Shown here: piece by piece, positions 16,512 to 24,817 of the stretch | How the letters are laid out: each line of letters opens with the position of its first letter | How positions within the stretch are numbered: the first letter of the stretch is position 1 | Source: CAZFBA01 sp964517135 | GTDB taxonomy: Bacteria > Cyanobacteriota > Vampirovibrionia > JBFMGH01 | Assembly (NCBI GenBank): GCA_964517135.1 | Contig: CAZFBA010000020.1 | Coordinates: 1-64,000 of the forward strand | Direction: 5' to 3' | DNA: 64,000 nucleotides | Translations under genes and position numbers: made by a program | Notes under the pieces: model-generated | Databases searched by the model: none | The model's input: only the letters and a program-made list of their open reading frames with translations | What the model was told of the DNA's origin: nothing

Positions 16512-17525
16512 TTATATCTTCAATGACATAATGTAAGATTCTTCAGACTTGAGTTCTCTTGTCATGAGGTTGCTGATAGCTTCTTCAGGGGTAACGTGTC
16601 CGCTAATCAGCTTATAAATCTCACTAGAAAGTGGCATTGAAAGGTTGTACTTTTCTGATAGTTTCATAACGGCTTCTGTCGTTTTAACTCCTTCAGCAAC
16701 GGCCCCGAGCCCGGCAAGAATTTCATCCATTGACAGTCCTTGGCTCAGCGCATGGCCCACCCGGTAGTTTCTGCTTGTAGGGCTATTGCAGGTAGCTATT
16801 AGATCTCCTATGCCTGACAAACCATATAAAGTAGAAGGATTTGCACCCATCTTAATGCTCATTCTAACTATTTCAGCAAGACCTCTTGTGATAAGAGCAC
16901 CTATTGTATTGTGTCCAAGGTCAAGACCATAGGCAAAACCTGTAGATATAGCAATAACATTTTTTAGAGCTCCACCAAGTTCAACCCCCACGATGTCTTT
17001 ATTGGTATACAACCGGAAAATATCTCCTCTGTGCAGGGATTTTTGAACATAGGATGCAACCTCTTCATCTTTTGATGCTATAACTGCAGCAGTCGGCTTG
17101 CCACCTAGTATTTCCATAGCCAGTGTTGGGCCGGATAATGTTGCTGCTGGATTGTCAGGCAGTTCCTGTTCAAGCACTTCTGACATACGATACAGGGTTG
17201 GCAGTTCTAACCCCTTGGCCAGGCTAACAATAATGCTGTCTTTTTTCAGGTTGACTGTTTTTAACTGGCGGGCAACTTTTCTAACAGCATCTGAAGGTAC
17301 TACAAACAGTATAATATCTGCCTCTTTTGTAGCTTCAGCAAGGTTATCAGTCAGAGCTATACTTTCTGGAAGGTTTACCCTGACGGGTTTCTGTACGTCT
17401 CTATTCATTTTTATCGGATCAATAAATTCTTTTAGGCCCCATATGCAAAGGTTATCAGCTTTTTCTGAGAGCATCCAGGCAACTGTCAGCCCCCATGAGC
17501 CAGGCCCCAGTACGGTTATATTCAT
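16512..17525 (-). CDS. gpsA: NAD(P)-dependent glycerol-3-phosphate dehydrogenase
   Basis: GpsA reduces dihydroxyacetone phosphate to sn-glycerol 3-phosphate, the backbone of phospholipids. The N-terminal motif is VLGPGSWGLTVA, with Pro in the second position of the usual GxGxWG. Further landmarks are SLAKGLE, LSGPTLAMEI, GGALKNVIAISTG with the catalytic Lys, and GLSGIGDLIATC. The length of 337 residues is typical. It overlaps plsY by four bases, and plsY follows der by one base, so der-plsY-gpsA form one operon in which two successive steps of phospholipid synthesis are adjacent. Confidence 0.93.
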   Translation of the reverse strand: MNITVLGPGSWGLTVAWMLSEKADNLCIWGLKEFIDPIKMNRDVQKPVRVNLPESIALTDNLAEATKEADIILFVVPSDAVRKVARQLKTVNLKKDSIIVSLAKGLELPTLYRMSEVLEQELPDNPAATLSGPTLAMEILGGKPTAAVIASKDEEVASYVQKSLHRGDIFRLYTNKDIVGVELGGALKNVIAISTGFAYGLDLGHNTIGALITRGLAEIVRMSIKMGANPSTLYGLSGIGDLIATCNSPTSRNYRVGHALSQGLSMDEILAGLGAVAEGVKTTEAVMKLSEKYNLSMPLSSEIYKLISGHVTPEEAISNLMTRELKSEESYIMSLKI

Positions 17526-18154
17526 TTCTTTTCTCCTAAAAATGCTGTTTTGTTTTCTGTTCCGTCAAGTAATTTCTTAATATTATCTCTATGCAGGTAC
17601 AGGGCAACATACAAACCAGATACCAGAGTAAATATTATGTAACTTACAGGCTGGTCAAATAACCACATAAGCAATGGTGTAAGAAGTACAGCTATAATAG
17701 AACCCAGAGAGACATATTTTGTAATGAATACAATCAATATCCATAATAAGATAGCGCACAGTGCAGCCTGCCAGCTGAGCGCAAACAGAACCCCCACACT
17801 TGTAGCAACAGATTTGCCTCCTGTAAAGCCAAGATAGATAGATTTGCTGTGGCCTACAATTAACAATATTGCTGCCATAATAGTCAAAATATGTATATCA
17901 GGTATCATGGCCGGTAGTATATTAAAGTATTTTAGAGCTACCAATGGCAGTAGGCCTTTAAGCATATCCAGCAGCATAACAATGATAAAAAATTTTGTAC
18001 CTAGAACCCTTTTAACGTTGGTAGCGCCAGTACTTCCTGAACCAACTGTTCTTATATCAATGCCTTTTAGTTGCTTAACTATAATGAAACCTGTTGGTAA
18101 AGAGCCAATAAGGTATGCAGCAATTAAAATGCCCGATAAAATTAGCCAATCCAT
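17522..18154 (-). CDS. plsY: Glycerol-3-phosphate acyltransferase PlsY
   Basis: PlsY is a membrane enzyme that moves the acyl group from acyl-phosphate to glycerol 3-phosphate. The protein has five to six transmembrane helices, and all three conserved loops can be seen: GSLPTGFIIVK, GSGSTGATNVKRVLG, and GHSKSIYLGFTGGKSVATSVG. At 210 residues it is normal length. It sits between der and gpsA; the latter makes its substrate. The start at 18154 immediately follows the der stop, indicating translational coupling. The acyl-phosphate donor would come from PlsX, which is not in the window. Confidence 0.93.
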   Translation of the reverse strand: MDWLILSGILIAAYLIGSLPTGFIIVKQLKGIDIRTVGSGSTGATNVKRVLGTKFFIIVMLLDMLKGLLPLVALKYFNILPAMIPDIHILTIMAAILLIVGHSKSIYLGFTGGKSVATSVGVLFALSWQAALCAILLWILIVFITKYVSLGSIIAVLLTPLLMWLFDQPVSYIIFTLVSGLYVALYLHRDNIKKLLDGTENKTAFLGEKK

Positions 18155-19507
18155 TTAGTTGCCTTTCTTTTTTAGTTTCTGGACTGAACGTTCAGTTTTT
18201 TCGCTAAAAACAAGCTTGATAGGAGTTCCGGTAAAGTCAAAGGCCTGTCTTATCTGGTTTTCTATATATCGTTTATAGTTTGTAGCAAAAAGCTTTTCTT
18301 TGTTAACAAAGAGCATAAACGTAGGCGGGTTAACATTGACTTGCGTGGAGTAATAGATTTTCGGGGTTTTATTATTCACAAATGAAGGAGGATTAATACT
18401 TATAGCTTCCATTATGACCTGATTCAGGGAGCTGGTGCTTATTTTTCTGCCAGTGTTGTCACAGGCTTTTTGAGCCAGGTCAAATATTTTTATAAGCCTC
18501 TGACCTTTGATAGCGTTTGTAAAGACTATTTCAGCAAACTCAGCGTGAGGTAATTCTCTTTTAATGTCTTTTATAAACATATTTATTGTATTGGATTCTT
18601 TTTCTGGTATGAGATCCCACTTGTTGATTACGATAATAAGAGCTTTGCCTGCCTCATTGCTGAATTCTATTATCTTTTTGTCCTGGTCTGTTATGCCTTC
18701 AGTGGCATCAGAGATAAGTACAGTTACGTCAGAATCTTTGATAGCATTTAGCGCTCTTTTTACAGAGTAGTATTCAATACCTTTTTCAACCCTGGATCTT
18801 TTTCTTATACCTGCCGTATCTGTAAGTAAATACTCTTTGCCTTCATATTTTACCAGAGTATCAATAGTATCTCTTGTAGTACCTGGCTTATCACTAACTA
18901 TAACCCTTTTTTCTCCAAGTAAAAAGTTAACTATAGATGATTTACCGACATTAGGCCGGCCTACAATCGCCAATCGTGGTATTTTTTCAACATCTTCTTC
19001 TTCGATTTTTGGTATAAGTTCTATGACTTTATCGAGAAGATCGCCGACGCCACAATCTCCTTGTGCTGCTGATATCGGGTAAAGATCACTGAACCCGAGG
19101 CTATAGAAGTCATTAACAAGTAACTGTTTTGCCGGTGTATCAATTTTATTAACCACCAGCAGGACGGGTTTATCAATTTTTCTGAGTATATTTGCAATAT
19201 CTTCATCTACAGGGGTTGGGCCTTCCTTTCCGTCGACCATAAAGAGTATCACGTCAGCCTGTTTTGCAGCAATAGTAACCTGATCCATAATAGAATTAGC
19301 GATTTCGTCCTGTTCCCCGGGTATTATTCCACCAGTATCAATCATAGTGAAGTTATAGCCAAGCCATTCAACATCAAAATAAAGGCGGTCTCGTGTTACA
19401 CCAGCTTTGCTGTCTACAATCGCCCTCCGGGCACCCAGGCATCTGTTTGCCAGTGTGGATTTACCTACATTCGGTCGGCCAACTATTGCTATCAGGGGCT
19501 TTCTCAT
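18155..19507 (-). CDS. der: Ribosome assembly GTPase Der (EngA)
   Basis: Der has two tandem GTPase domains and is needed for 50S subunit maturation. Each domain shows its P-loop (VGRPNVGKST near residue 9 and VGRPNVGKSS near residue 182), DTGG/DTAG switch II motifs and NKID/NKWD specificity motifs. The KH-like C-terminal domain (NPPTFMLFVNKEKLF, YIENQIRQAF) completes the normal 450 residues. It leads the operon der-plsY-gpsA. A TATAAT-like box on the minus strand near 19537-19542 may belong to its promoter, but no good -35 accompanies it. Confidence 0.95.
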   Translation of the reverse strand: MRKPLIAIVGRPNVGKSTLANRCLGARRAIVDSKAGVTRDRLYFDVEWLGYNFTMIDTGGIIPGEQDEIANSIMDQVTIAAKQADVILFMVDGKEGPTPVDEDIANILRKIDKPVLLVVNKIDTPAKQLLVNDFYSLGFSDLYPISAAQGDCGVGDLLDKVIELIPKIEEEDVEKIPRLAIVGRPNVGKSSIVNFLLGEKRVIVSDKPGTTRDTIDTLVKYEGKEYLLTDTAGIRKRSRVEKGIEYYSVKRALNAIKDSDVTVLISDATEGITDQDKKIIEFSNEAGKALIIVINKWDLIPEKESNTINMFIKDIKRELPHAEFAEIVFTNAIKGQRLIKIFDLAQKACDNTGRKISTSSLNQVIMEAISINPPSFVNNKTPKIYYSTQVNVNPPTFMLFVNKEKLFATNYKRYIENQIRQAFDFTGTPIKLVFSEKTERSVQKLKKKGN

Positions 19508-19951
19508 ATTTTCACCTGCTTTTTTCTACAGCAAAATTATACAATAAAAAGCAACCTGTCTTGAATTTATATTTTTTGAACATCGAAAACTAAAAATTAT
19601 TAACCCACTTAATTCATAAACTATTAATAAATTGACCTGAAATAGTTATAGAAATTGACGTTTAGCGAATACATCTTTTAAACCCTCTAAAATAAATAGA
19701 CTATAAATTGATGAATAATTCGGGTTAAGCAAGATTCAGCTGTTAGAGTGCGTTACTGTACTGGTGCCATGACTGCACCACAGCAAGTTACCTCATACTT
19801 TTCCCTTGAAGGGGTTCGTCGCAACTGAAATACAACTGGTTTGCTCACTTCTTATGAATACTTTGAGCCCTCAAGCCAATCTGCTCATCCTACTAGTATA
19901 TTAAATTTATACTTATTGAAAATCGAAAAGAAAAAAACTATAATTATATTT
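19508..19951. other. Long intergenic region with an unexplained GC-richer island
   Basis: The first 190 bases are AT-rich. From about 19700 to 19890 the composition changes. This stretch contains TGATGAATAATTCGGGTTA, a hairpin GGTGC-(7)-GCACC at 19761-19777, and GAAGGGGTTCGTCGCAAC. No open frame of any length and no recognised RNA signature was found on either strand. It could be a structured RNA or the remnant of an insertion sequence. Two stretches resembling TTGAAAATCGAAAA (19575-19590, 19917-19930), the inner part of R1 ends, flank the island. Confidence 0.4.
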
Positions 19952-20836
19952 ATGTTTCAATCTTTTAAAAGGGGAATAATTAAAAATTACGGGCAAAATC
20001 TCATTGAATTTGTAATCATTATTACTTTAATTGTCATTGCAGCTATTCTGGCTTTAACACTTTTAGGAGATAACATCAAGGGGCTTTTTTCTGGCTCTTA
20101 TGAAAAGTCTAAAGCCTATAAACCCTTTGACTGGGAAGCACCAACTGCAAAGGGCTCTTCTGACCCGGTTCCTGTTACTTTAACTGAAAATATGCCTTCA
20201 AGCCCGGTAATATCATCAAAAAAAATAGCCGGACAGGAAATCAGTTATCACGAAGACGGTGCAGCAACAATCTCAGTCAGCGGGCAGGAATTATACATTG
20301 CCAGCAGTATGATGGAACAGCTTGATGAAGTTTTTGAAGTAGTAGGCTCTCAGGGGCTTAATGATCACGTTGTAGGATCAATGCTTGAACTCATAGAGCG
20401 TTATGCAGCTGATTACCCTGAAGGTGTTCCCATACAGATGGCTACAGGTGTAGGTGATCGTGTTACAGCCCACGGAGAACACTACAAAGGCAAAACATCT
20501 ACTGTTAATCTTGTACAGCTTAACGTAGGAGGAGATGTTATTATTCTGCAAAAAGACCAGGAAGGCGGCTGGTCAGGTGATGTACACATAGGAACATATA
20601 AAATCGATCTTAATCTTGATACTAAAACAAATAAATTTAATGCCAGCAGCATCGGCCAGATAGCAAACGTTAATGGTGGCAAGCCCAACAATGTAGGCTT
20701 TGCCTTTAAAGGCTATAGCGGTGATTTTACCCGTCTTGAAGACGGCAGAACAATTTTTGATGGCAAAATAAAACCTGTCGGCAATTGGAAAATAGAATTT
20801 GATAAGCCGCAAACAATTACGCTGAATAAACGTTAG
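19952..20836 (+). CDS. Class IVb (Flp/Tad-like) prepilin-type protein with large C-terminal domain
   Basis: The N-terminus reads NYG-QNLIEFVIIITLIVIAA, a type IV prepilin-like site: a short basic leader, Gly at -1, Glu at +5 followed by an aromatic residue, then a helix of about 25 hydrophobic residues. This pattern is typical of Flp and TadE proteins cleaved by a prepilin peptidase. Unlike Flp pilins (about 60 residues), the protein carries about 250 further residues, Gly/Asp-rich and mostly beta in appearance. The ATG at 19952 is preferred since an upstream extension would bury the leader; no clear Shine-Dalgarno is present. A second gene with the same type of N-terminus follows at 21059. 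Function as a minor pilin or surface protein is inference. Confidence 0.65.
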   Translation: MFQSFKRGIIKNYGQNLIEFVIIITLIVIAAILALTLLGDNIKGLFSGSYEKSKAYKPFDWEAPTAKGSSDPVPVTLTENMPSSPVISSKKIAGQEISYHEDGAATISVSGQELYIASSMMEQLDEVFEVVGSQGLNDHVVGSMLELIERYAADYPEGVPIQMATGVGDRVTAHGEHYKGKTSTVNLVQLNVGGDVIILQKDQEGGWSGDVHIGTYKIDLNLDTKTNKFNASSIGQIANVNGGKPNNVGFAFKGYSGDFTRLEDGRTIFDGKIKPVGNWKIEFDKPQTITLNKR

Positions 20837-20945
20837 GCTTCTTTATGTTCTCGATTGACATAAAATATTAAACAATTCAGCCCTGTATCTTCTGAAATCT
20901 GATTACTTATTAACGTTGATTATATATTTGTAAAAATTTTGTATT

Positions 20946-20971
20946 ATTACATATTAAAAATATTATGTAAT
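20946..20971. promoter_or_regulatory. Inverted repeat upstream of the second prepilin-like gene
   Basis: ATTACATA (20946-20953) is repeated inverted as TATGTAAT (20964-20971) with ten bases between, about 90 bases upstream of the start at 21059. It could be an operator. An R5 repeat copy lies just upstream at 20884-20928. Confidence 0.35.
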
Positions 20972-21058
20972 TTCACGATATGTCGATATAAATAAATACA
21001 TAAGTGATTATTTAAGCATTAATTATAATCAAATTATTGTAAAGAAAAAGGATTTAGT

Positions 21059-21897
21059 ATGCACAGACCAGAATTTTCAGGCCAGGAAGCAATAGAATTT
21101 ATATNNNNNNNNNNNNNNNNNNNNNNNNNNNNNNNNNNNNNNNNNNNNNNNNNNNNNNNNNNNNNNNNNNNNNNNNNNNNNNNNNNNNNNNNNNNNNNNN
21201 NNNNTTTACACTTGACTTTGGAGACTTAAAACTTACAAACATACCTGCAGATTTTAATACATATGTAATAGCTTCAGGAAGTTCAGGTGCTTCTGAGTTT
21301 ATTGGAGACGCAATATTACAGGTAGCAAAACACCTTGAAGAATCAGGTTTGCCCGCAGAATCTACAGATAAAGTAAAGAAATTAGCTAATCTTGGGCATC
21401 AGATAGCTTCTTATGAAAAAACTTTTGAAGATAAAGTTAAAAACTGTAATAAAGATAATAAATGCCTTAAATCAGTTGAAAAATCATTAGAACGCAATCT
21501 TCTTAATATAGGAGAAGCACAACGGGATTATAAGAACAATAAAAGAGAATTTAATAAAAATGTTAATGAAGGAAATACAGCATATTTGTTTGTTTATGAA
21601 CTTAATAAGGTATTAAATGATCCTGAGATTTCTCAGACAGATATAAATGTTATTAAAGAACTTGCCTGGAATATTGGTGTTATTGCAGAAGATTTTCAAA
21701 ATAATTTAGCAGGCTTAGCAGGTTCAAGAGGTAATCGATTTTATGATCCTATAACAGGTAAATCATCCAGTGAGAAAATTCAGGGTGACACTTATGAAAA
21801 TTTTGTCAATTATAATGCTAGCAAAATAACAAATTTTGACTCTGCTCTAATTTGCGCAGCAGGAAAACATACTGATACAGGCAAAAAGTGTCATTAA
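21059..21897 (+). CDS. Second prepilin-like protein, interrupted by assembly gap
   Basis: An ATG at 21059 with AAAGGA six bases upstream opens a frame reading MHRPEFSG-QEAIEFI, again a short leader ending in Gly with Glu at +5 and an aromatic residue at +6. The frame then enters 100 Ns. After the gap an open frame runs from 21205 to the stop at 21897. The two sides differ in frame if the gap is taken literally, which is expected for an arbitrary 100-N spacer. The C-terminal part, about 230 residues, is Lys/Asn-rich and alpha-helical with four Cys, including CNKDNKC. It is treated as one gene by position and by the matching tandem neighbour at 19952. The helix after the leader is hidden in the gap. 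Confidence 0.55.
21105..21204. other. Assembly gap of 100 Ns
   Basis: Exactly 100 Ns are present, the customary placeholder for a gap of unknown size. It falls inside the second prepilin-like gene. The true distance, and whether one or two genes are here, cannot be known from this window. Confidence 0.99.
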
Positions 21898-22089
21898 ATT
21901 ATTAAAAAAAAGTTTCTAATAGTATGCATTTGTAAGTTTATCAGTAAAAATATGGTAAAACTAATTTTAGAATTCAAACCTGCATTAAAATTTGAACTCT
22001 CTCTGGAATTAAATTATTATAGATTCAACAACTCCGGCCGATTATAATATTAAAGAACCCACCATAAAAACGGTTATTAGTTAAAAACT

Positions 22090-23421
22090 ATGAAAAATAT
22101 ATCCGGTCTATTAAAAACAGTTGTCATTGCTCTGGTTGCAGTATGTTTACTTGCAATGGCCCTGATAAATCATAATTTTCTGTGGAAACAAACAAGAATG
22201 GCCCGTGCATTCTATTTTGTCTGGCAGGGAGATGAAAGCCTCAAAAAAGACAACTTTCAAGCCGCTATCGACTATTATAAAACGGCTCTCAAAATATATC
22301 CTGAACACCCTAAAGCTCACTATAACCTCGGCAACATATATTTCTGGTATGAAGTATATACTGCATCGCCTGAAAAACAACCAGTAAAGGTGTTTAAATA
22401 TGACAAAAACCTGGATCGCTTTGTGTTACACATCGAACCGCACGAAGAAACTCAGGATGAAGAAAATAGTGCCGAAGCTGCATACATTATGGCTACGGAG
22501 GTTTACCCCGACTTCATTAACGCCTGGATAAATCTGGGACTGGTCAGAGTTCAGCAATATGACCTAGATGGAGCCATAAAAGCCTTTATGCAAGCCACTA
22601 ACGCTAATCCTGTTATGGTAAATATTCCATTTCTATTCAATAATGAACCCTCTATTAAGTATAACAGAGCAGTAGCCTATTATAACCTTGCTCATGTATA
22701 CAAACAAAAAGCACTGGCAACAGATTATACTGAAATAGCACAGGATTATTACTTGCAGGCTATGAACTACTACCAGAAATCTTATGAAATAAACCCCGAT
22801 AACTACAAAACAAACTATAACCTGGCTCAAACATACCATGTGCTTGAAAGAGATACACCCGCTATCAATAAATATTGCGAAGCCATTAAAATTGATCCAT
22901 TTAAATATGAAGCACACTATAACCTTGGCATACTTTTAAAAAGCCAGGATCGCTACATTGCAGCCAGCGACGAGATAAAAAAAGCAGCTATGCTGTTAGA
23001 TTTCAGTGACGACTCAAACAGAGCTGAATATGTATTTCGAATTCTCTCAGATATAAGCTTTAGAGGTGCAGCCCATGAGCTCTCGCAGCGCAGACACTTC
23101 TGGAAAACATATTATCCGATACCCCAAAAAGGCATAATAGCTGAAGTCATAGGCAAACCCCTCATAAAAGAAAAACAAAAAATGGAACTGCAAGAAAAAC
23201 AAACACTCAAAGAAAAAGAAGAAGCCACTAAAAAAGAACAAAAAGAAAATAAAAAAGATAAACCTCTTGTAAAACAGGATCTCGCCTATGAAGAATTCAG
23301 CGCATGCGTTACAGACCCTGACTATTACGATAATTTAAAAGCCCAATACGAAAAACACCCTGACTGGATCTACCTGTATAATACCCCCCTGACTGAAGAA
23401 CTCTATAAAATAAGCGATTGA
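22090..23421 (+). CDS. Membrane-anchored TPR-repeat protein
   Basis: The 443-residue protein has an N-terminal transmembrane anchor (about residues 9-28) and then several tetratricopeptide repeats, for example DNFQAAIDYYKTALKIYP, DLDGAIKAFMQATNANP and YYQKSYEINPDNYKTNYNLA, in the region of about residues 45-310. The C-terminal part includes a highly charged Lys/Glu stretch (about residues 360-395), likely a coiled coil, and ends in an acidic and aromatic segment. TPR arrays scaffold protein complexes. Standing after two prepilin-like genes on the same strand, it might serve in assembly of a surface structure, which is inference. Upstream lies a 192-base AT-rich spacer. Confidence 0.8.
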   Translation: MKNISGLLKTVVIALVAVCLLAMALINHNFLWKQTRMARAFYFVWQGDESLKKDNFQAAIDYYKTALKIYPEHPKAHYNLGNIYFWYEVYTASPEKQPVKVFKYDKNLDRFVLHIEPHEETQDEENSAEAAYIMATEVYPDFINAWINLGLVRVQQYDLDGAIKAFMQATNANPVMVNIPFLFNNEPSIKYNRAVAYYNLAHVYKQKALATDYTEIAQDYYLQAMNYYQKSYEINPDNYKTNYNLAQTYHVLERDTPAINKYCEAIKIDPFKYEAHYNLGILLKSQDRYIAASDEIKKAAMLLDFSDDSNRAEYVFRILSDISFRGAAHELSQRRHFWKTYYPIPQKGIIAEVIGKPLIKEKQKMELQEKQTLKEKEEATKKEQKENKKDKPLVKQDLAYEEFSACVTDPDYYDNLKAQYEKHPDWIYLYNTPLTEELYKISD

Positions 23422-23423
23422 TA

Positions 23424-23575
23424 CCAGTTTATTTATACTAAACAACATCATTACTGTCCGGTTAAATTTTTTTCTGAGGGTTTGGTTTTTGAGCCCGCAG
23501 GCCCAAAAACCAAACCCGACCTACCTCTTCGCTGAACCCTGTTTAATAATTTTTGCCAGTTTATTTATACTAAAC
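23424..23575. repeat. R3 repeat copy with internal 14-bp hairpin, flanked by a direct repeat
   Basis: A 20-bp direct repeat CCAGTTTATTTATACTAAAC flanks the unit (starting near 23425 and 23557). Inside is ATTACTGTCCGGTTAAATTT, then a 14-bp perfect inverted repeat (GGGTTTGGTTTTTG at 23478-23491 and its complement at 23504-23517), then GACCTACCTCTTCGCTGAAC. The copy at 35221-35296 has both outer parts but lacks the hairpin. The hairpin may also act as a weak terminator for the TPR gene. Confidence 0.65.
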
Positions 23576-23590
23576 TGCATAACTCTTGGA

Positions 23591-23673
23591 ACCTCTGATT
23601 AATTAAGAAATTACTGATTCCAGCAAGACACTAATTTCTTGAATCTGTGAACTTATAAATTATTCAGAGATCT
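23591..23673. repeat. R4 repeat, intact copy
   Basis: The unit begins CCTCTGATTAATTAAGAAAT and ends AAATTATTCAGAGATCT, with internal arms GAAATTA/TAATTTC and GATTC/GAATC that can fold. The same unit occurs at 28561-28832, split by an R1 insertion, and in a diverged form at 36002-36060. Confidence 0.65.
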
Positions 23674-23685
23674 CTCTTGATCTAA

Positions 23686-24177
23686 CTATTTTATTATTTG
23701 TCTTGCAATTCTACTAATACCCGGCAACATCATTTCACGCCCTGAAAGTGCAGCAATAGCAAATACACTAACTACACAAAATATTATAAGCGGATAATGA
23801 ACATATAATACCTGATAAATCGCCCGGTATGACTCAAAAGCAAAAATAAGAAAACTGCTTAATAAAGATATACCTTCTAATACCAGCATTGAAACTATAA
23901 TTGTCAGCCCCAGAAAAAGAGACTGAAAAGTATGAAGCATCATAAACCTGTTGAGCTTTTTTCCGCTTATAAACGCTGAAAAATATACAAAAAGACCACT
24001 CAACCCGAACGTAAAATAACAGGAAAAACAAAGCAATTTATCTGTTAGCCTGGCTTCATAACTGTCATCATCAATGATAGATTTTTCTTTAAGCCTGAAA
24101 TGACTTTTAAGACGGTCTTTTGAAGCATGTTTATAAGCTCGAGGATCTACATACGCCCTGGTGGTTCCACTTTTCAT
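23686..24177 (-). CDS. Hypothetical four-helix membrane protein
   Basis: The 163-residue protein has a basic cytoplasmic N-terminus of about 50 residues and then four hydrophobic segments (about residues 48-66, 82-104, 106-122 and 130-148). A polar stretch with HTFQSLFLGL between helices one and two recalls the DUF4870/Tic20-like small membrane proteins, in which a similarly placed His/Gln motif occurs, but the match is weak. It stands alone between a repeat-rich interval and a promoter region. No function is proposed. Confidence 0.6.
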   Translation of the reverse strand: MKSGTTRAYVDPRAYKHASKDRLKSHFRLKEKSIIDDDSYEARLTDKLLCFSCYFTFGLSGLFVYFSAFISGKKLNRFMMLHTFQSLFLGLTIIVSMLVLEGISLLSSFLIFAFESYRAIYQVLYVHYPLIIFCVVSVFAIAALSGREMMLPGISRIARQIIK

Positions 24178-24435
24178 TAAATAGCAACCTCTACTTTATT
24201 GATACACTTATAACTATAATGATCTTAAAAACGATTTCCAGAAAATAAAAAATAATTTAAAAAAAATTAACACCCTGTCCCCATAATATATAGAGCATAT
24301 CACCGGGTTTTATTCCCGGGCCACGCTTACTTATTCAACCCATATTGAAACCTTGTAACATATTACTCAATAATGATTATTCAATGATAGTAAGAATCTC
24401 GCAGAATAAAGATTTTTAAATAAAAGAATAAATAT

Positions 24436-24465
24436 TTGACATACGAAATGCAATTTCTGTAATAT
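24436..24465 (+). promoter_or_regulatory. Promoter for the regulator-transporter operon
   Basis: A consensus TTGACA (24436-24441) is followed after 18 bases by TAATAT (24460-24465). Transcription would start near 24472, which excludes the in-frame ATG at 24464 and supports the GTG start at 24491. Confidence 0.65.
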
Positions 24466-24490
24466 GCTTCATATATTATGGGAGTCTTTA

Positions 24491-24817
24491 GTGATAAATC
24501 CTTCAAAAAATAAACTTAAATGGACATTTCTAACCAACCATGCTCACGTGTTGATTTGCCTGGCCAGAAATAACTCTATGCTGATGAAAGATATAGCCAG
24601 AGAGATTGGTATTACTGAAAGAGCCGTGCAAATCATCATTTCAGATCTGGTTAAAGAAGGTTATATTAATCGCATAAAAGAAGGACGATGTAACAGTTAT
24701 CAGATTAATACAGATCTTCATCTAAGGCATCCTTTAGAGTCTCATTGCCTCGTAGAAACACTCATTAAAGTGGTTTGCCCCGGCAAAACAATTCACCAGA
24801 GTAATTGTAATGAATAA
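24491..24817 (+). CDS. Winged-helix transcriptional regulator (MarR/HTH_24-like)
   Basis: The 108-residue protein consists mainly of a winged helix-turn-helix: HVLICLARNNSMLMKDIAREIGITERAVQIIISDLVKEGYI is the recognition unit, followed by a wing with RIKEGRCNSYQI. GTG at 24491 is chosen because GGGAG sits six bases upstream and the promoter -10 box overlaps the earlier ATG. The gene overlaps the OFA transporter gene by eight bases, so it very likely controls this transporter and perhaps itself. Three Cys residues in the C-terminal tail (HCLVETLIKVVCP, SNCNE) could sense metal or redox, which is speculation. Confidence 0.8.
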   Translation: MINPSKNKLKWTFLTNHAHVLICLARNNSMLMKDIAREIGITERAVQIIISDLVKEGYINRIKEGRCNSYQINTDLHLRHPLESHCLVETLIKVVCPGKTIHQSNCNE

